Below are positions 8,647 through 17,071 of a stretch of 37,161 bases of DNA, piece by piece; position 1 is the first letter of the stretch, and the number at the start of each line of letters is the position of its first letter. Both the position numbers and the translations under genes were made by a program. The notes beneath the pieces are model-generated. The model was given only the letters and a program-made list of their open reading frames with translations, searched no databases and had not been told where the DNA came from. The DNA is from Planctomycetota bacterium (GTDB lineage Bacteria; Planctomycetota; Phycisphaerae; Sedimentisphaerales; Anaerohalosphaeraceae), in the NCBI GenBank assembly GCA_013349435.1, contig DUZQ01000029.1, positions 1 through 37,161 of the forward strand, written 5' to 3'.

Positions 8647-9012
8647 TCAAAACGCCAGACCCGCCTCTCTCGCCGCTTCGGCCAAAGCCTTTACCCTGCC
8701 GTGATAACTATAACGGTTTCTGTTGAAACAAACACATTTTATACCAACAGCAATCGCCTGCTTTGCTATCTCTTTGCCAACCGCCTCGGCCGCCGCCTTA
8801 TTACCGCCCCGGCCTACCTGTCTGCGAAAACTCTTCGCCCGCGTACTTGCAGAAGCAAGAGTCGCCGACGCATAATCATCTATTATCTGCGCATAGATAT
8901 GCCTGTTGGAGCGGAAGACCGAAAGCCTTGGCCGCTCAGGCGTACCGGAAATCTTCTTCCGAGTTCGAAATTTGCGCCTTATTCTCGCTTTTCTTATTCT
9001 CTCAGAACGCAC
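8647..9012 (-). CDS. rplR: 50S ribosomal protein L18
   Basis: L18 binds 5S rRNA together with L5. Conserved segments are [20 protein letters not shown] and the C-terminal [17 protein letters not shown]. At 121 residues it has the standard length. Translation starts at GTG with only a weak AGGA about 9-10 nt upstream. It lies between rplF and rpsE in the usual spc order. Confidence 0.96.
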   Translation of the reverse strand: MRSERIRKARIRRKFRTRKKISGTPERPRLSVFRSNRHIYAQIIDDYASATLASASTRAKSFRRQVGRGGNKAAAEAVGKEIAKQAIAVGIKCVCFNRNRYSYHGRVKALAEAAREAGLAF

Positions 9013-9099
9013 AAAACCAAATCCTAAATGCTGTTTTGAACTAAATAAACGACATTCAATAACAATTGTCTGTTAAGCAACACAAATACATACACACAC

Positions 9100-9681
9100 T
9101 TACATCGACCCGGATGTAAACGCCTTGCCTACCTTGCGCCTGACGACTTCGTCTGCATAACGAATACCCTTGCCTTTATAAGGCTCCGGCGGACATATCT
9201 TGCGAATATCAGCGGCGAACTGTCCTAATTCCTGTTTGTTCGGCCCTGAAAGGGTAAACAACGCCGGCACATCATTGCCTCGAGTTGCAGGCGTCTTTAT
9301 CTCCACCGTAACACTCTTGGGAATTTCAATCTCAACCGGATGCGAGTAGCCGACCTGGAAGACGAGCTTGCCACCCTGTTCTTTGACATTGTAGCCGGTG
9401 CCGAAAATCTGCATCTTCCTTTCAAATCCCTTGCTCACTCCGACCACCATATTATCAAGCAGTGAACGCATCGTACCGTGCAAAGCCCTTTGATGTCTGA
9501 CATTGGGCCGTGTATTGCTCACCAAAATCTGCTTCGACTCATCGTCAAACTTGACCTCGATCCCCGACAGACAAGCGGTCTGCAATGTCCCCTTCGGGCC
9601 TGAAACCTTTACAACATCACCGGATTGCTCAACCTTTACACCCGGCGGAATAGATATCGGTCTTTTACCAATACGACTCAT
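9100..9681 (-). CDS. rplF: 50S ribosomal protein L6
   Basis: L6 is near the sarcin-ricin loop and the GTPase centre. The start MSRIGKRPISIPPGV and the C-terminal PEPYKGKGIRYADEVVRRK are typical. The upstream in-frame alternative start lies inside rpsH and is rejected. The chosen ATG overlaps the rpsH stop (TGATG) and has GGTGAG just before it. At 193 residues it is a little longer than the usual 177-180. Confidence 0.97.
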   Translation of the reverse strand: MSRIGKRPISIPPGVKVEQSGDVVKVSGPKGTLQTACLSGIEVKFDDESKQILVSNTRPNVRHQRALHGTMRSLLDNMVVGVSKGFERKMQIFGTGYNVKEQGGKLVFQVGYSHPVEIEIPKSVTVEIKTPATRGNDVPALFTLSGPNKQELGQFAADIRKICPPEPYKGKGIRYADEVVRRKVGKAFTSGSM

Positions 9682-10079
9682 CAGCTCACCATACAAATCA
9701 ACTCGCCGCCCATATTCCCTTTCCGGCAGCTCCTGTCACTCTTGACACCCTTGCTCGTGGAGACAATCGTAATACCCATACCTCCCAGAACGTCAGGCAG
9801 GTCCCTGGCCGCACTGTAAAGACGCCTGCCCGGCTTACTGACTCTCTTTATTTCACTTATCACCGGAGTCCCCTCCTGCGAATACTTCAGAAACACCCGC
9901 AGAAAACCCTGCTTACCGTCGTCAATCCGGTCATAACCACTGATATAACCCTCTTCCTCCAAAACACGGGCTATACCTTCACAAATATTAGAAGCTTTGA
10001 TTCTGACCTCGGCCTTTTGGGCACGCACACCATTGCGTATCCTTGTCAGCATATCCGCTATCGGGTCACTTAAACTCAT
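9681..10079 (-). CDS. rpsH: 30S ribosomal protein S8
   Basis: S8 binds helix 21 of 16S rRNA and in E. coli represses the spc operon. The start SLSDPIADMLTRIRN and the C-terminal GITIVSTSKGV are diagnostic, followed by GGELICMV. In most S8 proteins the segment after STSKG is involved in rRNA binding. Length is 132 residues. Its stop overlaps the rplF start by one base, implying translational coupling. Confidence 0.97.
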   Translation of the reverse strand: MSLSDPIADMLTRIRNGVRAQKAEVRIKASNICEGIARVLEEEGYISGYDRIDDGKQGFLRVFLKYSQEGTPVISEIKRVSKPGRRLYSAARDLPDVLGGMGITIVSTSKGVKSDRSCRKGNMGGELICMVS

Positions 10080-10167
10080 AATTATCCTCTTATTGTGTAC
10101 TGCCCTCGGCGATGCACATCACAGGTCACATCAGCCAAGCGCGACGACCGCACCGGACACAACGAAA

Positions 10168-10353
10168 TTACCAACTTGCCTTCTTCACACCCGGGATCTT
10201 GCCTTCGTTGGCCATAGTCCTGAAGCATATACGGCAAATCCTGAATTTGCGGTAAACCGCTCTGGCCCTGCCGCAAATCCGGCAGCGTGTGTAGCCTCTG
10301 CTCCTGAATTTCGATTTCTTCCTGGCCTTATTCTCCAGTGCCGTCGTTGACAT
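10168..10353 (-). CDS. rpsN: 30S ribosomal protein S14, zinc-binding short form
   Basis: This is the 61-residue type Z form. Four zinc-ligand cysteines (Cys24, Cys27, Cys40, Cys43) are intact, flanked by [13 protein letters not shown] and RICFR. The C-terminal [10 protein letters not shown] is the family signature. The ATG is preceded by GGAG at 7 nt; an in-frame TTG one codon upstream is not favoured. It lies between rplE and rpsH as expected. Confidence 0.97.
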   Translation of the reverse strand: MSTTALENKARKKSKFRSRGYTRCRICGRARAVYRKFRICRICFRTMANEGKIPGVKKASW

Positions 10354-10398
10354 CAATTAACTCCAAAACCTTAAAGCCCTTTTACCTTCCCAGGCACT

Positions 10399-10941
10399 CT
10401 ACGACTCTCTGAACGGCATACCGAATAACCGTAACATCTCATGCCCTTCCTCGTCCGTCCGGGCCGTTGTAACAAACGTTATATTCATACCCTGCTGATT
10501 TTCAACCTTCGCAGGGTCTATCTCCGGAAAAACACTCTGCTCAACCATACCCATTGAGTAATTGCCCCGTCCGTCAAAGCTTTTTGAGTTCAACCCGCGG
10601 AAGTCCTTCACTCGCGGAATCGCCAGATTAATCAATCTATCCATAAACTCGAACATACGCTCTTTACGAAGCGTAACCTTCAGCCCCGTCTCATAACCCT
10701 CACGAACCTTAAAATTCGATACACTCTTTTTGGCCTTGCAAACCAGAGGCTTCTGGGCCGAGATAACAGTTAAATCTTTTATGGCGCTGTCCAGAAACTT
10801 CTTATCTGCGACCGCCTTGCCCACGCCCATCGAGACAACTATCTTCTCCATCCTGGGCACCGCCATCACATTCTTATAACCGAACCTGTCCTGCAGGACC
10901 GGGACCACCTTGGATTTATATAAATCTCTCAAACGCGACAT
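10399..10941 (-). CDS. rplE: 50S ribosomal protein L5
   Basis: L5 holds 5S rRNA and forms bridge B1b to S13. Conserved segments include [18 protein letters not shown]-like [29 protein letters not shown] and [14 protein letters not shown]. An in-frame GTG at 10956 would add five residues. The ATG with AGG about 9 nt upstream gives 180 residues, the family norm. It is flanked by rplX and rpsN. Confidence 0.96.
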   Translation of the reverse strand: MSRLRDLYKSKVVPVLQDRFGYKNVMAVPRMEKIVVSMGVGKAVADKKFLDSAIKDLTVISAQKPLVCKAKKSVSNFKVREGYETGLKVTLRKERMFEFMDRLINLAIPRVKDFRGLNSKSFDGRGNYSMGMVEQSVFPEIDPAKVENQQGMNITFVTTARTDEEGHEMLRLFGMPFRES

Positions 10942-10981
10942 CTGTTTAACCTGCACAAAAAAATCTGTTCACCTTTGATTG

Positions 10982-11317
10982 TTACCGGCCGGCTTTGGTT
11001 ACCACGCCAATCTGACCGCCGCCGATGGCAACTCTGTTTTTTACGCCCTTGTCATCAACTTCAAAACGCACCCTGCTGCCTCTCGAGCTCTTCGGGCTGA
11101 CAGGCAGAACGTTGCTTATATCAATAGGCCGCTCAACCCGAATACGCCCGCCCTGAGGATTCTGCCGGGATGGACGAACGTGCTTATAGGCCAGATTAAG
11201 CCCCTTAACCAGCACCTGATTCCTGCCGGGAATCACTCTCATTACCTCACCGGTCGAGCCTTTATTGTCGCCCGCGATTATCTCGACCATATCACCTTTT
11301 TTTATATGCCTGGCCAT
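10982..11317 (-). CDS. rplX: 50S ribosomal protein L24
   Basis: L24 is an assembly-initiating protein that binds near the 5' end of 23S rRNA. The KOW motif is clear (KKGDMVEIIAGDNKGSTGEV), followed by VLVKGLNLAYKHVRPS. Length is 111 residues. Its Shine-Dalgarno (GAGAG) overlaps the last unit of the heptamer repeat that fills the spacer from rplN. Confidence 0.97.
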   Translation of the reverse strand: MARHIKKGDMVEIIAGDNKGSTGEVMRVIPGRNQVLVKGLNLAYKHVRPSRQNPQGGRIRVERPIDISNVLPVSPKSSRGSRVRFEVDDKGVKNRVAIGGGQIGVVTKAGR

Positions 11318-11322
11318 AATCT

Positions 11323-11357
11323 CTCAGCTACAAACTGTGAACCAACAACTACCAACT
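11323..11357 (-). repeat. Five in-phase degenerate heptamers in the rplN-rplX spacer
   Basis: Read on the minus strand directly after the rplN stop codon, the spacer is AGTTGGT, AGTTGTT, GGTTCAC, AGTTTGT, AGCTGAG in perfect 7-nt register. The last unit supplies part of the rplX ribosome-binding site. Similar AGTTNNT units follow rplJ, rpoC and rplB. Function is unknown. Confidence 0.75.
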
Positions 11358-11358
11358 G

Positions 11359-11748
11359 TTACACCACCTCGCTTGCCAGCGAAATTATCTTCATAAAGTT
11401 CTTCTCACGTAATTCCCTCGCAACCGCTCCGAAAATCCGGGTGCCCACAGGATTCCTTTCCGCGTCAATCATCACCGCGGCGTTGCTGTCAAACCTGACA
11501 TAACTGCCGTCCGTTCTTCTAATCGGGTACTTCGTACGAATTATCACACACTTATGCACCTTTTTGTCATCAAGTTGACAGTTCGGCAAATGCTTCTTGA
11601 TAGCAACACATACAACATCCCCCACCGTCGCCGAAGGACGCGCACTTTTACCCTTGCGCGAACTGACTTTGCCGAGCACCTTGATACACTGTGCCGTCTT
11701 GACGCCGCTGTTATCGGCTATGTTCAACATCGTTTCCTGCTGAATCAA
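11359..11748 (-). CDS. rplN: 50S ribosomal protein L14
   Basis: L14 sits at the subunit interface, forming bridges B5 and B8. The start MIQQETMLNIADNSGVKTAQCIKV is a textbook L14 N-terminus (quoted in part: IQQETMLNIADNSG), and GTRIFGAVARELRE is near the end. At 129 residues it is about seven longer than usual because of a small internal insertion around HLPNCQLDDKKVHK. It opens the spc block, 10 nt after the rpsQ stop. Confidence 0.97.
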   Translation of the reverse strand: MIQQETMLNIADNSGVKTAQCIKVLGKVSSRKGKSARPSATVGDVVCVAIKKHLPNCQLDDKKVHKCVIIRTKYPIRRTDGSYVRFDSNAAVMIDAERNPVGTRIFGAVARELREKNFMKIISLASEVV

Positions 11749-11758
11749 TCCTGTTCCT

Positions 11759-12022
11759 TTATTTACTTACTCCCTTGGTCACCACTTTTACAAGACGCCA
11801 GCTCTTGCTCTTACTGATCGGTCTGCACTCGACAATATCAACCACATCTCCAACCTGCATCTGATTGGCCGAATCATGCACACAAAGTCGCGTCCGGCGC
11901 CTTATATACTTGCCGTAAATCGGATGCTTGACCTTGTAATCTATCTGGACCTTGACGCTCTTGTCACCGCTTCTGCTCACAACTGTGCCGCGTCTGGTTC
12001 TTATCTTCTTGTCAGTTCCCAT
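11759..12022 (-). CDS. rpsQ: 30S ribosomal protein S17
   Basis: S17 is a small OB-fold primary 16S rRNA-binding protein. Recognisable blocks are [29 protein letters not shown] and [19 protein letters not shown]. The length of 87 residues is normal. It starts 7 nt after rpmC. Confidence 0.97.
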   Translation of the reverse strand: MGTDKKIRTRRGTVVSRSGDKSVKVQIDYKVKHPIYGKYIRRRTRLCVHDSANQMQVGDVVDIVECRPISKSKSWRLVKVVTKGVSK

Positions 12023-12029
12023 ATATTCC

Positions 12030-12227
12030 TTACCGGCCGGCCAACCGCCTTTCTCTTATTATTGTTTTAATTCTCGCAATATCACGCCTTACATTAATAA
12101 TAGCGTGGTGGTTCTCAAGATTCTCGGTTACCGCCTGACTCCGCAGTGAAAACAACTGCTTCTGCAGGTCATCCAGCTTGTCTCGAAGCTCATCGTCTCT
12201 CAATTCTCGTATTACTGAGGCCTTCAT
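12030..12227 (-). CDS. rpmC: 50S ribosomal protein L29
   Basis: L29 is a two-helix protein at the tunnel exit that contributes to the docking site for trigger factor and SRP. The pattern [20 protein letters not shown], then LFSLRSQ and the second helix [15 protein letters not shown], matches the family. It has 65 residues. It is placed between rplP and rpsQ with short spacers. Confidence 0.97.
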   Translation of the reverse strand: MKASVIRELRDDELRDKLDDLQKQLFSLRSQAVTENLENHHAIINVRRDIARIKTIIRERRLAGR

Positions 12228-12239
12228 CTCGTCTCCAAA

Positions 12240-12662
12240 TCATCCAAGCGTATGCCTGCGCACCACAAACCTGCACCTGACAGGCATCTTATGAGAAACT
12301 CTTGCAAGCGCTGCCCGTGCCACTTCCTCTTCAACTCCGCCGATTTCATAAAGAATAGTGCCCGGCTTGACAATCGCCACCCATCCTTCAATCTCGGCTT
12401 TGCCTTTGCCCATCCTCTGCTCCAACGGCTTGGCGGTATATGAATGCTGTGGGAATATCCGAATATAAACCTTTCCTTCACGATGCAGAAAGTGAGTGGC
12501 TGCTACTCGACCCGCCTCTATTTGCTTGCCCGTTATCCAGTGCAAATCCAGCGACTGCAGGCCGTATTCGCCAAACGCAACAAAATTGCCGCGCGTAGCA
12601 TTGCCCTTCATGCTGCCACGCTGATGTTTGCGATACTTCACTCTTTTCGGCATTAACGCCAT
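12240..12662 (-). CDS. rplP: 50S ribosomal protein L16
   Basis: L16 helps organise the A-site tRNA elbow region. The start [33 protein letters not shown]-like [20 protein letters not shown] and [13 protein letters not shown] are diagnostic. Length is 140 residues. AGGA lies about 8 nt before the first ATG. A second ATG three codons later is possible but less well placed. Confidence 0.97.
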   Translation of the reverse strand: MALMPKRVKYRKHQRGSMKGNATRGNFVAFGEYGLQSLDLHWITGKQIEAGRVAATHFLHREGKVYIRIFPQHSYTAKPLEQRMGKGKAEIEGWVAIVKPGTILYEIGGVEEEVARAALARVSHKMPVRCRFVVRRHTLG

Positions 12663-12687
12663 TTTGTCTATCCTTTTACTGCTTCAC

Positions 12688-13572
12688 TTACTCAGTCTTC
12701 TGTGTCTTATCGTCCTTTTCGGTCCGTTCCACAGATCCGTTGCTCTGTGCCGCCGGCTCGTTCGGTTTGACCGCAGCCGGCCCTCTCCTTGTCTTCGAGG
12801 TTTCTTTCCGGCCTCTCCCCGCCGCTAATCCGGCCCTGCCCCGTTTACCACCACCTGACGACCGGCCTCTACTGCCATCGCCGCCGCGCCGCGGCCTCGG
12901 TTGACGGCGAGGCCTCGATACCGGAACAATCTCTTCGCCGAACTTGCCCTTGTAAATCCAAACTTTTATGCCAATCGTCCCATACGTCGTGCGAGAGGTC
13001 GCCACACCATAATCAACATTTGCATCCAGAGTCTGCAGCGGTATACTTCCCAGCTTCTGGGTCTCACTGCGAGCTATCTCGGCTCCGGACAAACGACCGC
13101 TGCATATAATCTTCACTCCCTTTGCCCCGGCGTTCATTGCGTTCTCGCACTGCGCCTTCATCGCACGACGATAAGAAGCCCGTTTCTTCAACTGCATCGC
13201 AATCGCCTCCGCTACCAGGGTTGCATCCAGTGCAGGCTCCTTTATCTCAACCACATTGATATTAATCTGACGGTCAACAAGCTCTTCAAGTTCCTCCTTA
13301 AGAGTCTCTACCTCGGCTCCGCGGGGACCAATCACCATACCGGGCCGGGCGGTATAAAGCGTTACCTTGACCTCGTTACGAGTCCGGGCGATCTCTACCT
13401 TCGATACCGCCGAATAAGGTGGCTGACGATTGAATCTTTTATCGATATATTTCCTGATATTCCAGTCTTCTATAAGAAAATCACCGTAATTAGCCTTCGG
13501 CGCAAACCACGTACTTTGCCAATCGAGCGTAATCCCCGTTCTAAAACCAATTGGTGATGTCTTCTGACCCAT
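12688..13572 (-). CDS. rpsC: 30S ribosomal protein S3 with long C-terminal tail
   Basis: S3 forms the mRNA entry channel with S4 and S5. The N-terminal MGQKTSPIGFR, the KH domain with GMVIGPRG (residues 78-85) and the C-terminal domain ending near YKGKFGEEIVPV are complete by about residue 218. A further 75 residues are low complexity: first Arg/Gly/Pro/Lys-rich (PRRQPRPRRGG, SGGGKRGRAG), then Pro/Asn/Glu/Lys/Thr-rich. Total length is 294 against about 210-235 in typical S3. The tail is probably disordered and solvent-exposed near the mRNA entrance. AGGA lies about 7 nt before the ATG. Confidence 0.97.
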   Translation of the reverse strand: MGQKTSPIGFRTGITLDWQSTWFAPKANYGDFLIEDWNIRKYIDKRFNRQPPYSAVSKVEIARTRNEVKVTLYTARPGMVIGPRGAEVETLKEELEELVDRQININVVEIKEPALDATLVAEAIAMQLKKRASYRRAMKAQCENAMNAGAKGVKIICSGRLSGAEIARSETQKLGSIPLQTLDANVDYGVATSRTTYGTIGIKVWIYKGKFGEEIVPVSRPRRQPRPRRGGDGSRGRSSGGGKRGRAGLAAGRGRKETSKTRRGPAAVKPNEPAAQSNGSVERTEKDDKTQKTE

Positions 13573-13608
13573 ACTTGTCCTGTCTTTCGCTAACTTAAAA
13601 ACTCAAAA

Positions 13609-14157
13609 TCATTCTTCCGCCACTGCTATATGTATATGGCTTGCATGTTTGCGAATCGGATTTGTCCTGCCGCGATCCTTGGGTATCCAGCGCTTGGTCC
13701 CGATACGCAGGCCCGCGTCATCAACACGCACCCGACAAACATACAGATTCTCAACATCGGCCTCCTGCTCATCAGCGTTGGCTATTGCACTTTCCAGCAC
13801 CTTTTCAATCATCCGGGCCGCTCGTTTGTGCGTAAATTTCAATATATCCAGGGCATCCTGCACGCTTCTTCCCCTGATAAGCTGCGCCACCAGCCTCACC
13901 TTCCTCGCCGACATCGGTGCATAACGATGCGAAGCCTCCCATTGAGAAAGCCGGGCCGGTTCAACGCCAAGACCGCTTGCAAGCCGTTCAATATCTTCAC
14001 TTCTCGGCTTGGGCTTGTATAATCCCTTCTGCCAGTTCTTTAGTGCCGCCGCAGCCGCCTTACGGTCAAATCCCCCACGAGCCAGATGACCGGAAAGCCC
14101 GTCAATACTAATGTCCCGCTGTGAACAAAGCTCTTTTAATCTACTGCAGCTTAACAT
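13609..14157 (-). CDS. rplV: 50S ribosomal protein L22 fused to an N-terminal Cro/XRE-like helix-turn-helix domain
   Basis: Residues from about 76 to 182 are a clear L22, which reaches into the peptide exit tunnel: HRYAPMSARKVRLVAQLIRG, KVLESAIANA and the hairpin and C-terminus ending HASHIHIAVAEE. Residues 1-73 are extra. They read like a Cro/XRE domain, with a SRLKELCSQRDIS first helix, a central KNWQKG and the closing ERLASGLGVEPARLSQW. The long start is supported by AAGG 7 nt before the ATG. The only internal ATG (Met82) would cut into the L22 fold. DNA or RNA binding is unproven; the add-on could instead contact rRNA. It lies between rpsS and rpsC as usual. Confidence 0.95.
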   Translation of the reverse strand: MLSCSRLKELCSQRDISIDGLSGHLARGGFDRKAAAAALKNWQKGLYKPKPRSEDIERLASGLGVEPARLSQWEASHRYAPMSARKVRLVAQLIRGRSVQDALDILKFTHKRAARMIEKVLESAIANADEQEADVENLYVCRVRVDDAGLRIGTKRWIPKDRGRTNPIRKHASHIHIAVAEE

Positions 14158-14231
14158 CTAAAAACCTTATAAACCTTTGTAACAATTCAATTGCGCCGTA
14201 CACCGAACTTGTTAAATAAATAATCGCTCCC

Positions 14232-14504
14232 TCACCTCTTCTTCCTGCCGCCGGCGTGTCCCTTGAATGTCCGCGTCAGGGAAAACTCGCCTAACTTATG
14301 TCCTACCATATCCTCGGTTACAAAAACCTTATTAAATATCTTGCCGTTATGCACAAGAAACGTAAACCCCACAAATTCCGGGATTATCGTACACCTTCTG
14401 GCCCACGTCCGGATTGGATCTCTCGTACCGGCCTCGGCTTGCCTGCTCACCTTGCGCAGCAGCTTCTCGTCAACAAACGGCCCTTTCTTCTGGGATCGCC
14501 CCAT
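14232..14504 (-). CDS. rpsS: 30S ribosomal protein S19
   Basis: S19 is in the small-subunit head and pairs with S13. It starts [18 protein letters not shown] and continues with [34 protein letters not shown] and RTFKGHAG. It is 90 residues from the ATG chosen; an in-frame TTG one codon upstream is less likely given the GGGAC-type ribosome site. It is flanked by rplB and rplV. Confidence 0.97.
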   Translation of the reverse strand: MGRSQKKGPFVDEKLLRKVSRQAEAGTRDPIRTWARRCTIIPEFVGFTFLVHNGKIFNKVFVTEDMVGHKLGEFSLTRTFKGHAGGRKKR

Positions 14505-14524
14505 CAAAGTCCCTTAAATCAATT

Positions 14525-14546
14525 CAAAACTAAAAACTCAAAAACT
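14525..14546 (-). repeat. AGTT-type heptamers after the rplB stop
   Basis: On the minus strand the TAG stop of rplB starts a run AGTTTTT, G, AGTTTTT, AGTTTTG, so the repeat begins inside the stop codon itself. One extra base breaks the 7-nt register between the first two units. Confidence 0.55.
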
Positions 14547-15399
14547 ACAGAACCAACTGCCCGCTTCTCTTATTCTTGCGCCTGCGAATAATCCGCTTGT
14601 TGTTCGGGTTGCGCGGGTTTCGGGTCTTTCCGCCCTTGGCCGGCACTCCCGTCGGCGAACACGGATGACGACCACCGTTGCTTCGGCCTTCACCACCGCC
14701 CATCGGGTGGGCAACCGGATTCATCGCCTTGCCCCGGACATGGCCCTTGCGACCCATATGACGCTTCCTGCCTGCTTTACCAATCTTGACGTGCTGCAAA
14801 TCAATATTGCCAAGCTGCCCAATAGTCGCCCGGCATTCCTTGCGAACCATGCGCATCTCACCGCTGGGCAAAATTATCGTCGCCCAGTTACCCTCTTTAG
14901 CCATCAGCCTGGCCGAGCCGCCCGCACTTCTGACAAGCTTGCCACCCTGCCCGGCTGTCATTTCAATATTATGAACCTCAACACCTACCGGCACACTGCT
15001 GAGCGGCATCGCGTTGCCCGTTTTCGGTTCAACACCGACTCCGCTTTCGACCACTTCGCCGACTTTGATCCCGTTGGGAGCCAGAATATATCTCTTCTCA
15101 CCGTCTGCGTAATGCAAAAGTGAAATAAAGCAACTCCGGTTCGGATCGTATTCAATGCTCGCCACCCGCGCCGGCACGCCGTCTTTGTTACGCTTAAAAT
15201 CAATCATCCGATAAATGCGCCTTGCTCCACCGCCACGGAAACGCACCGTCGTCCTACCGTGATGATTTCTGCCGCTGTGCTTTTTAATCCTCTTGCAAAG
15301 CGACTTCTCGGGCGTCGTCGTCGTCAGCTCGGCCTTGTAATCAATCACCGAGCCGTTTCTGCGACCCGCACTGGTCGGTTTGTAAAGCCTAATTGCCAT
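14545..15399 (-). CDS. rplB: 50S ribosomal protein L2
   Basis: L2 is needed for subunit association and peptidyl-transferase activity. Conserved segments are RNHHGRTTVRFRGGG, YRMIDFKR, GQGGKLVRSAG and the near-invariant NPVAHPMGGGEGRSNGGRHP, with the key histidine at residue 231. It ends in a basic RRRKNKRSGQ tail. Length is 284 residues, a little longer than the typical 273-277. It lies between rplW and rpsS. Confidence 0.98.
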   Translation of the reverse strand: MAIRLYKPTSAGRRNGSVIDYKAELTTTTPEKSLCKRIKKHSGRNHHGRTTVRFRGGGARRIYRMIDFKRNKDGVPARVASIEYDPNRSCFISLLHYADGEKRYILAPNGIKVGEVVESGVGVEPKTGNAMPLSSVPVGVEVHNIEMTAGQGGKLVRSAGGSARLMAKEGNWATIILPSGEMRMVRKECRATIGQLGNIDLQHVKIGKAGRKRHMGRKGHVRGKAMNPVAHPMGGGEGRSNGGRHPCSPTGVPAKGGKTRNPRNPNNKRIIRRRKNKRSGQLVL

Positions 15400-15449
15400 A
15401 ATATCCGTTTTCCTATAACACCTTTTTTGCCAGCAGGCTGCAAACTCAA

Positions 15450-15755
15450 TCAGAACAAATCAATACGGTAATCCTCACCAAGAACCACTACCGCCTTCTT
15501 CCAGCTTCGCGTAAGACCCCGGTGTCTGCCGCGACTTCGCGGCTTACCTCTGACATTGGCGGTACGTACATCCAAAACCTTGACGTTATAAAGCCGTTCA
15601 ACAGCGCTTCGTATCTGTATCTTGTTGGCCTTGTTGTTAACCTCGAAGGAGTATGCATTTCTTGTATTCGCAAAATGCATCCCCTGCTCTGTTACTATCG
15701 GCCTGATTATAATATTGTAATCATCCAAAACAAATACTCTCTCAATTGCCTTCAC
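15450..15755 (-). CDS. rplW: 50S ribosomal protein L23
   Basis: L23 at the tunnel exit docks trigger factor and SRP. Visible blocks are IIIRPIVTEQGM, YSFEVNNKANKIQIRSAVERLYNVKV and the basic loop GKPRSRGRHRGLTRSWKKAVV. I keep the GTG start at 15755, which overlaps rplD by 14 nt and is preceded by AGGGG. A TTG at 15728, nearer to the usual family N-terminus (LDDYNIIIRP), is a real alternative with GAGAGAG upstream. It has 101 residues from the first start. Confidence 0.93.
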   Translation of the reverse strand: MKAIERVFVLDDYNIIIRPIVTEQGMHFANTRNAYSFEVNNKANKIQIRSAVERLYNVKVLDVRTANVRGKPRSRGRHRGLTRSWKKAVVVLGEDYRIDLF

Positions 15756-16374
15756 TGCCCCTGTTGATTAACGACAAAAAAGCCTCCTTGGTGAACAGCA
15801 TCTTCTGCCGATTGCAAATGTCGCCGGCATTCAAATCGGCCACCACCAAAACATCCACCTTCGGCACATTCCTGGCCGACTTGTAAAGATTCTCATCATG
15901 CTCATTCACGGTCACCAGGCAACTGCGATTGATTTTCAAATTGCTCAGCATCTCTGCAAAGTCTCTTGTCTTCGGCGCCTCAAAATTCAGCTCGTTAACA
16001 ACCACGACATTACCGGCCTTAAACTTAGCTAAAAGTGCCGAATCCCTTGCCAGCCTTCTTTGGTTTTTCGGCATAGCCCTGCCGAAGTCCCTGCCAGTCT
16101 TGGCAAATGTAACTCCGCCACCGACACGCTTGCCGGTTCTCCTGTTACCCACACGGGCATTGCCGGTGCCTTTTTGCCGGAACAGCTTCCTTGTCGAGCC
16201 GGCGACCATACCTCTGCTTTTTGTCGAAGCAGTACCGACACGCCTGTTAGCGTGATACATTACTATCGCCTGCTTAAGAAGCGGATACCTCACGTAGCCG
16301 CCGAAAATACTCTCATCAAGCTTAAGGCTTTCGACCTCCTGGCCTTCTCTGTTATATACGACAACATCAATCAT
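15742..16374 (-). CDS. rplD: 50S ribosomal protein L4
   Basis: L4 lines the exit tunnel with a long loop and, in E. coli, represses its own operon. The tunnel-loop region KLFRQKGTGNARVGNRRTGKR and the downstream GGGVTFAKTGRDF and PKNQRRLARDSALLAK are typical. It has 210 residues. AGGAATTCG precedes the ATG. Its end overlaps the start of rplW. Confidence 0.97.
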   Translation of the reverse strand: MIDVVVYNREGQEVESLKLDESIFGGYVRYPLLKQAIVMYHANRRVGTASTKSRGMVAGSTRKLFRQKGTGNARVGNRRTGKRVGGGVTFAKTGRDFGRAMPKNQRRLARDSALLAKFKAGNVVVVNELNFEAPKTRDFAEMLSNLKINRSCLVTVNEHDENLYKSARNVPKVDVLVVADLNAGDICNRQKMLFTKEAFLSLINRGSEGN

Positions 16375-16419
16375 TTCGAATTCCTGTCCGCCGTTTCTTT
16401 TCAGTTCAACAAACCGCCC

Positions 16420-17070
16420 TTAACCCTCGGTTTTCGAACTGCGAATCTCAACATAACCACCGGACGGTCCGGCAACAGCGCCCTTAACAATCAGCAGACT
16501 CTTTTGTTCGTCGATAGAAACGAGTCGGTGATTTTTCGTCGTAACTCTCACACCACCCATACGACCCGCCATTTTTTTACCTTTTTTCGGGTGACCGCCG
16601 TGACCGGCGTCGCTGGCATAACTTGAAATCGACCCCGGCGCTCTGTGTTTTCGCTCCGTACCGTGCGAAGCCGGGAAACCACCAAAACCATGCCGCTTCA
16701 TCACACCGGAAAAACCCTTGCCCTTACTCGTTCCGGAAACATCTACAAACTTCACATTGGAAAAAGCCGACACTGAAATCTCATCGCCGGCCTTGTATTG
16801 GGTCTGGTTGCTATTATCCAGACGCATTTCACGAACAAACTTTCTCGGTGAGGTTTTAGCCTTGTCGGCATGACCTGAAGCGGGCTTGTTTACCCCAGAC
16901 CGCTTTACATCGCCATAGCCTAATTGTATCGCGCTGTACCCGTCCGACTTGTCCGTCTTAAGCTGCATCACAGTGCAGGGTCCGGCCTGGATTACCGTCA
17001 CGGGTGTAATCTTGCCCGATTCATCGTAAATCCGGGTCATTCCAATCTTTTTCCCAAGTAACATTACCAT
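16420..17070 (-). CDS. rplC: 50S ribosomal protein L3
   Basis: L3 is an early-assembly protein whose loop approaches the peptidyl-transferase centre. The start LLGKKIGMTRIYDESG, KGKGFSGVMKRHGFGG, APGSISSYASDAG and KKGKKMAGRMGGVRVT are diagnostic. It has 216 residues. It begins one base after the rpsJ stop with no clear Shine-Dalgarno, suggesting translation coupled to rpsJ. An ATG two codons later is equally possible. Confidence 0.97.
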   Translation of the reverse strand: MVMLLGKKIGMTRIYDESGKITPVTVIQAGPCTVMQLKTDKSDGYSAIQLGYGDVKRSGVNKPASGHADKAKTSPRKFVREMRLDNSNQTQYKAGDEISVSAFSNVKFVDVSGTSKGKGFSGVMKRHGFGGFPASHGTERKHRAPGSISSYASDAGHGGHPKKGKKMAGRMGGVRVTTKNHRLVSIDEQKSLLIVKGAVAGPSGGYVEIRSSKTEG

Positions 17071-17071
17071 T

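Noticed and set aside
9681-9696. N-terminal extension of L6 (MYGEL)
   Set aside because: It overlaps rpsH coding sequence; the ATG coupled to the rpsH stop matches the family start MSRIGK.
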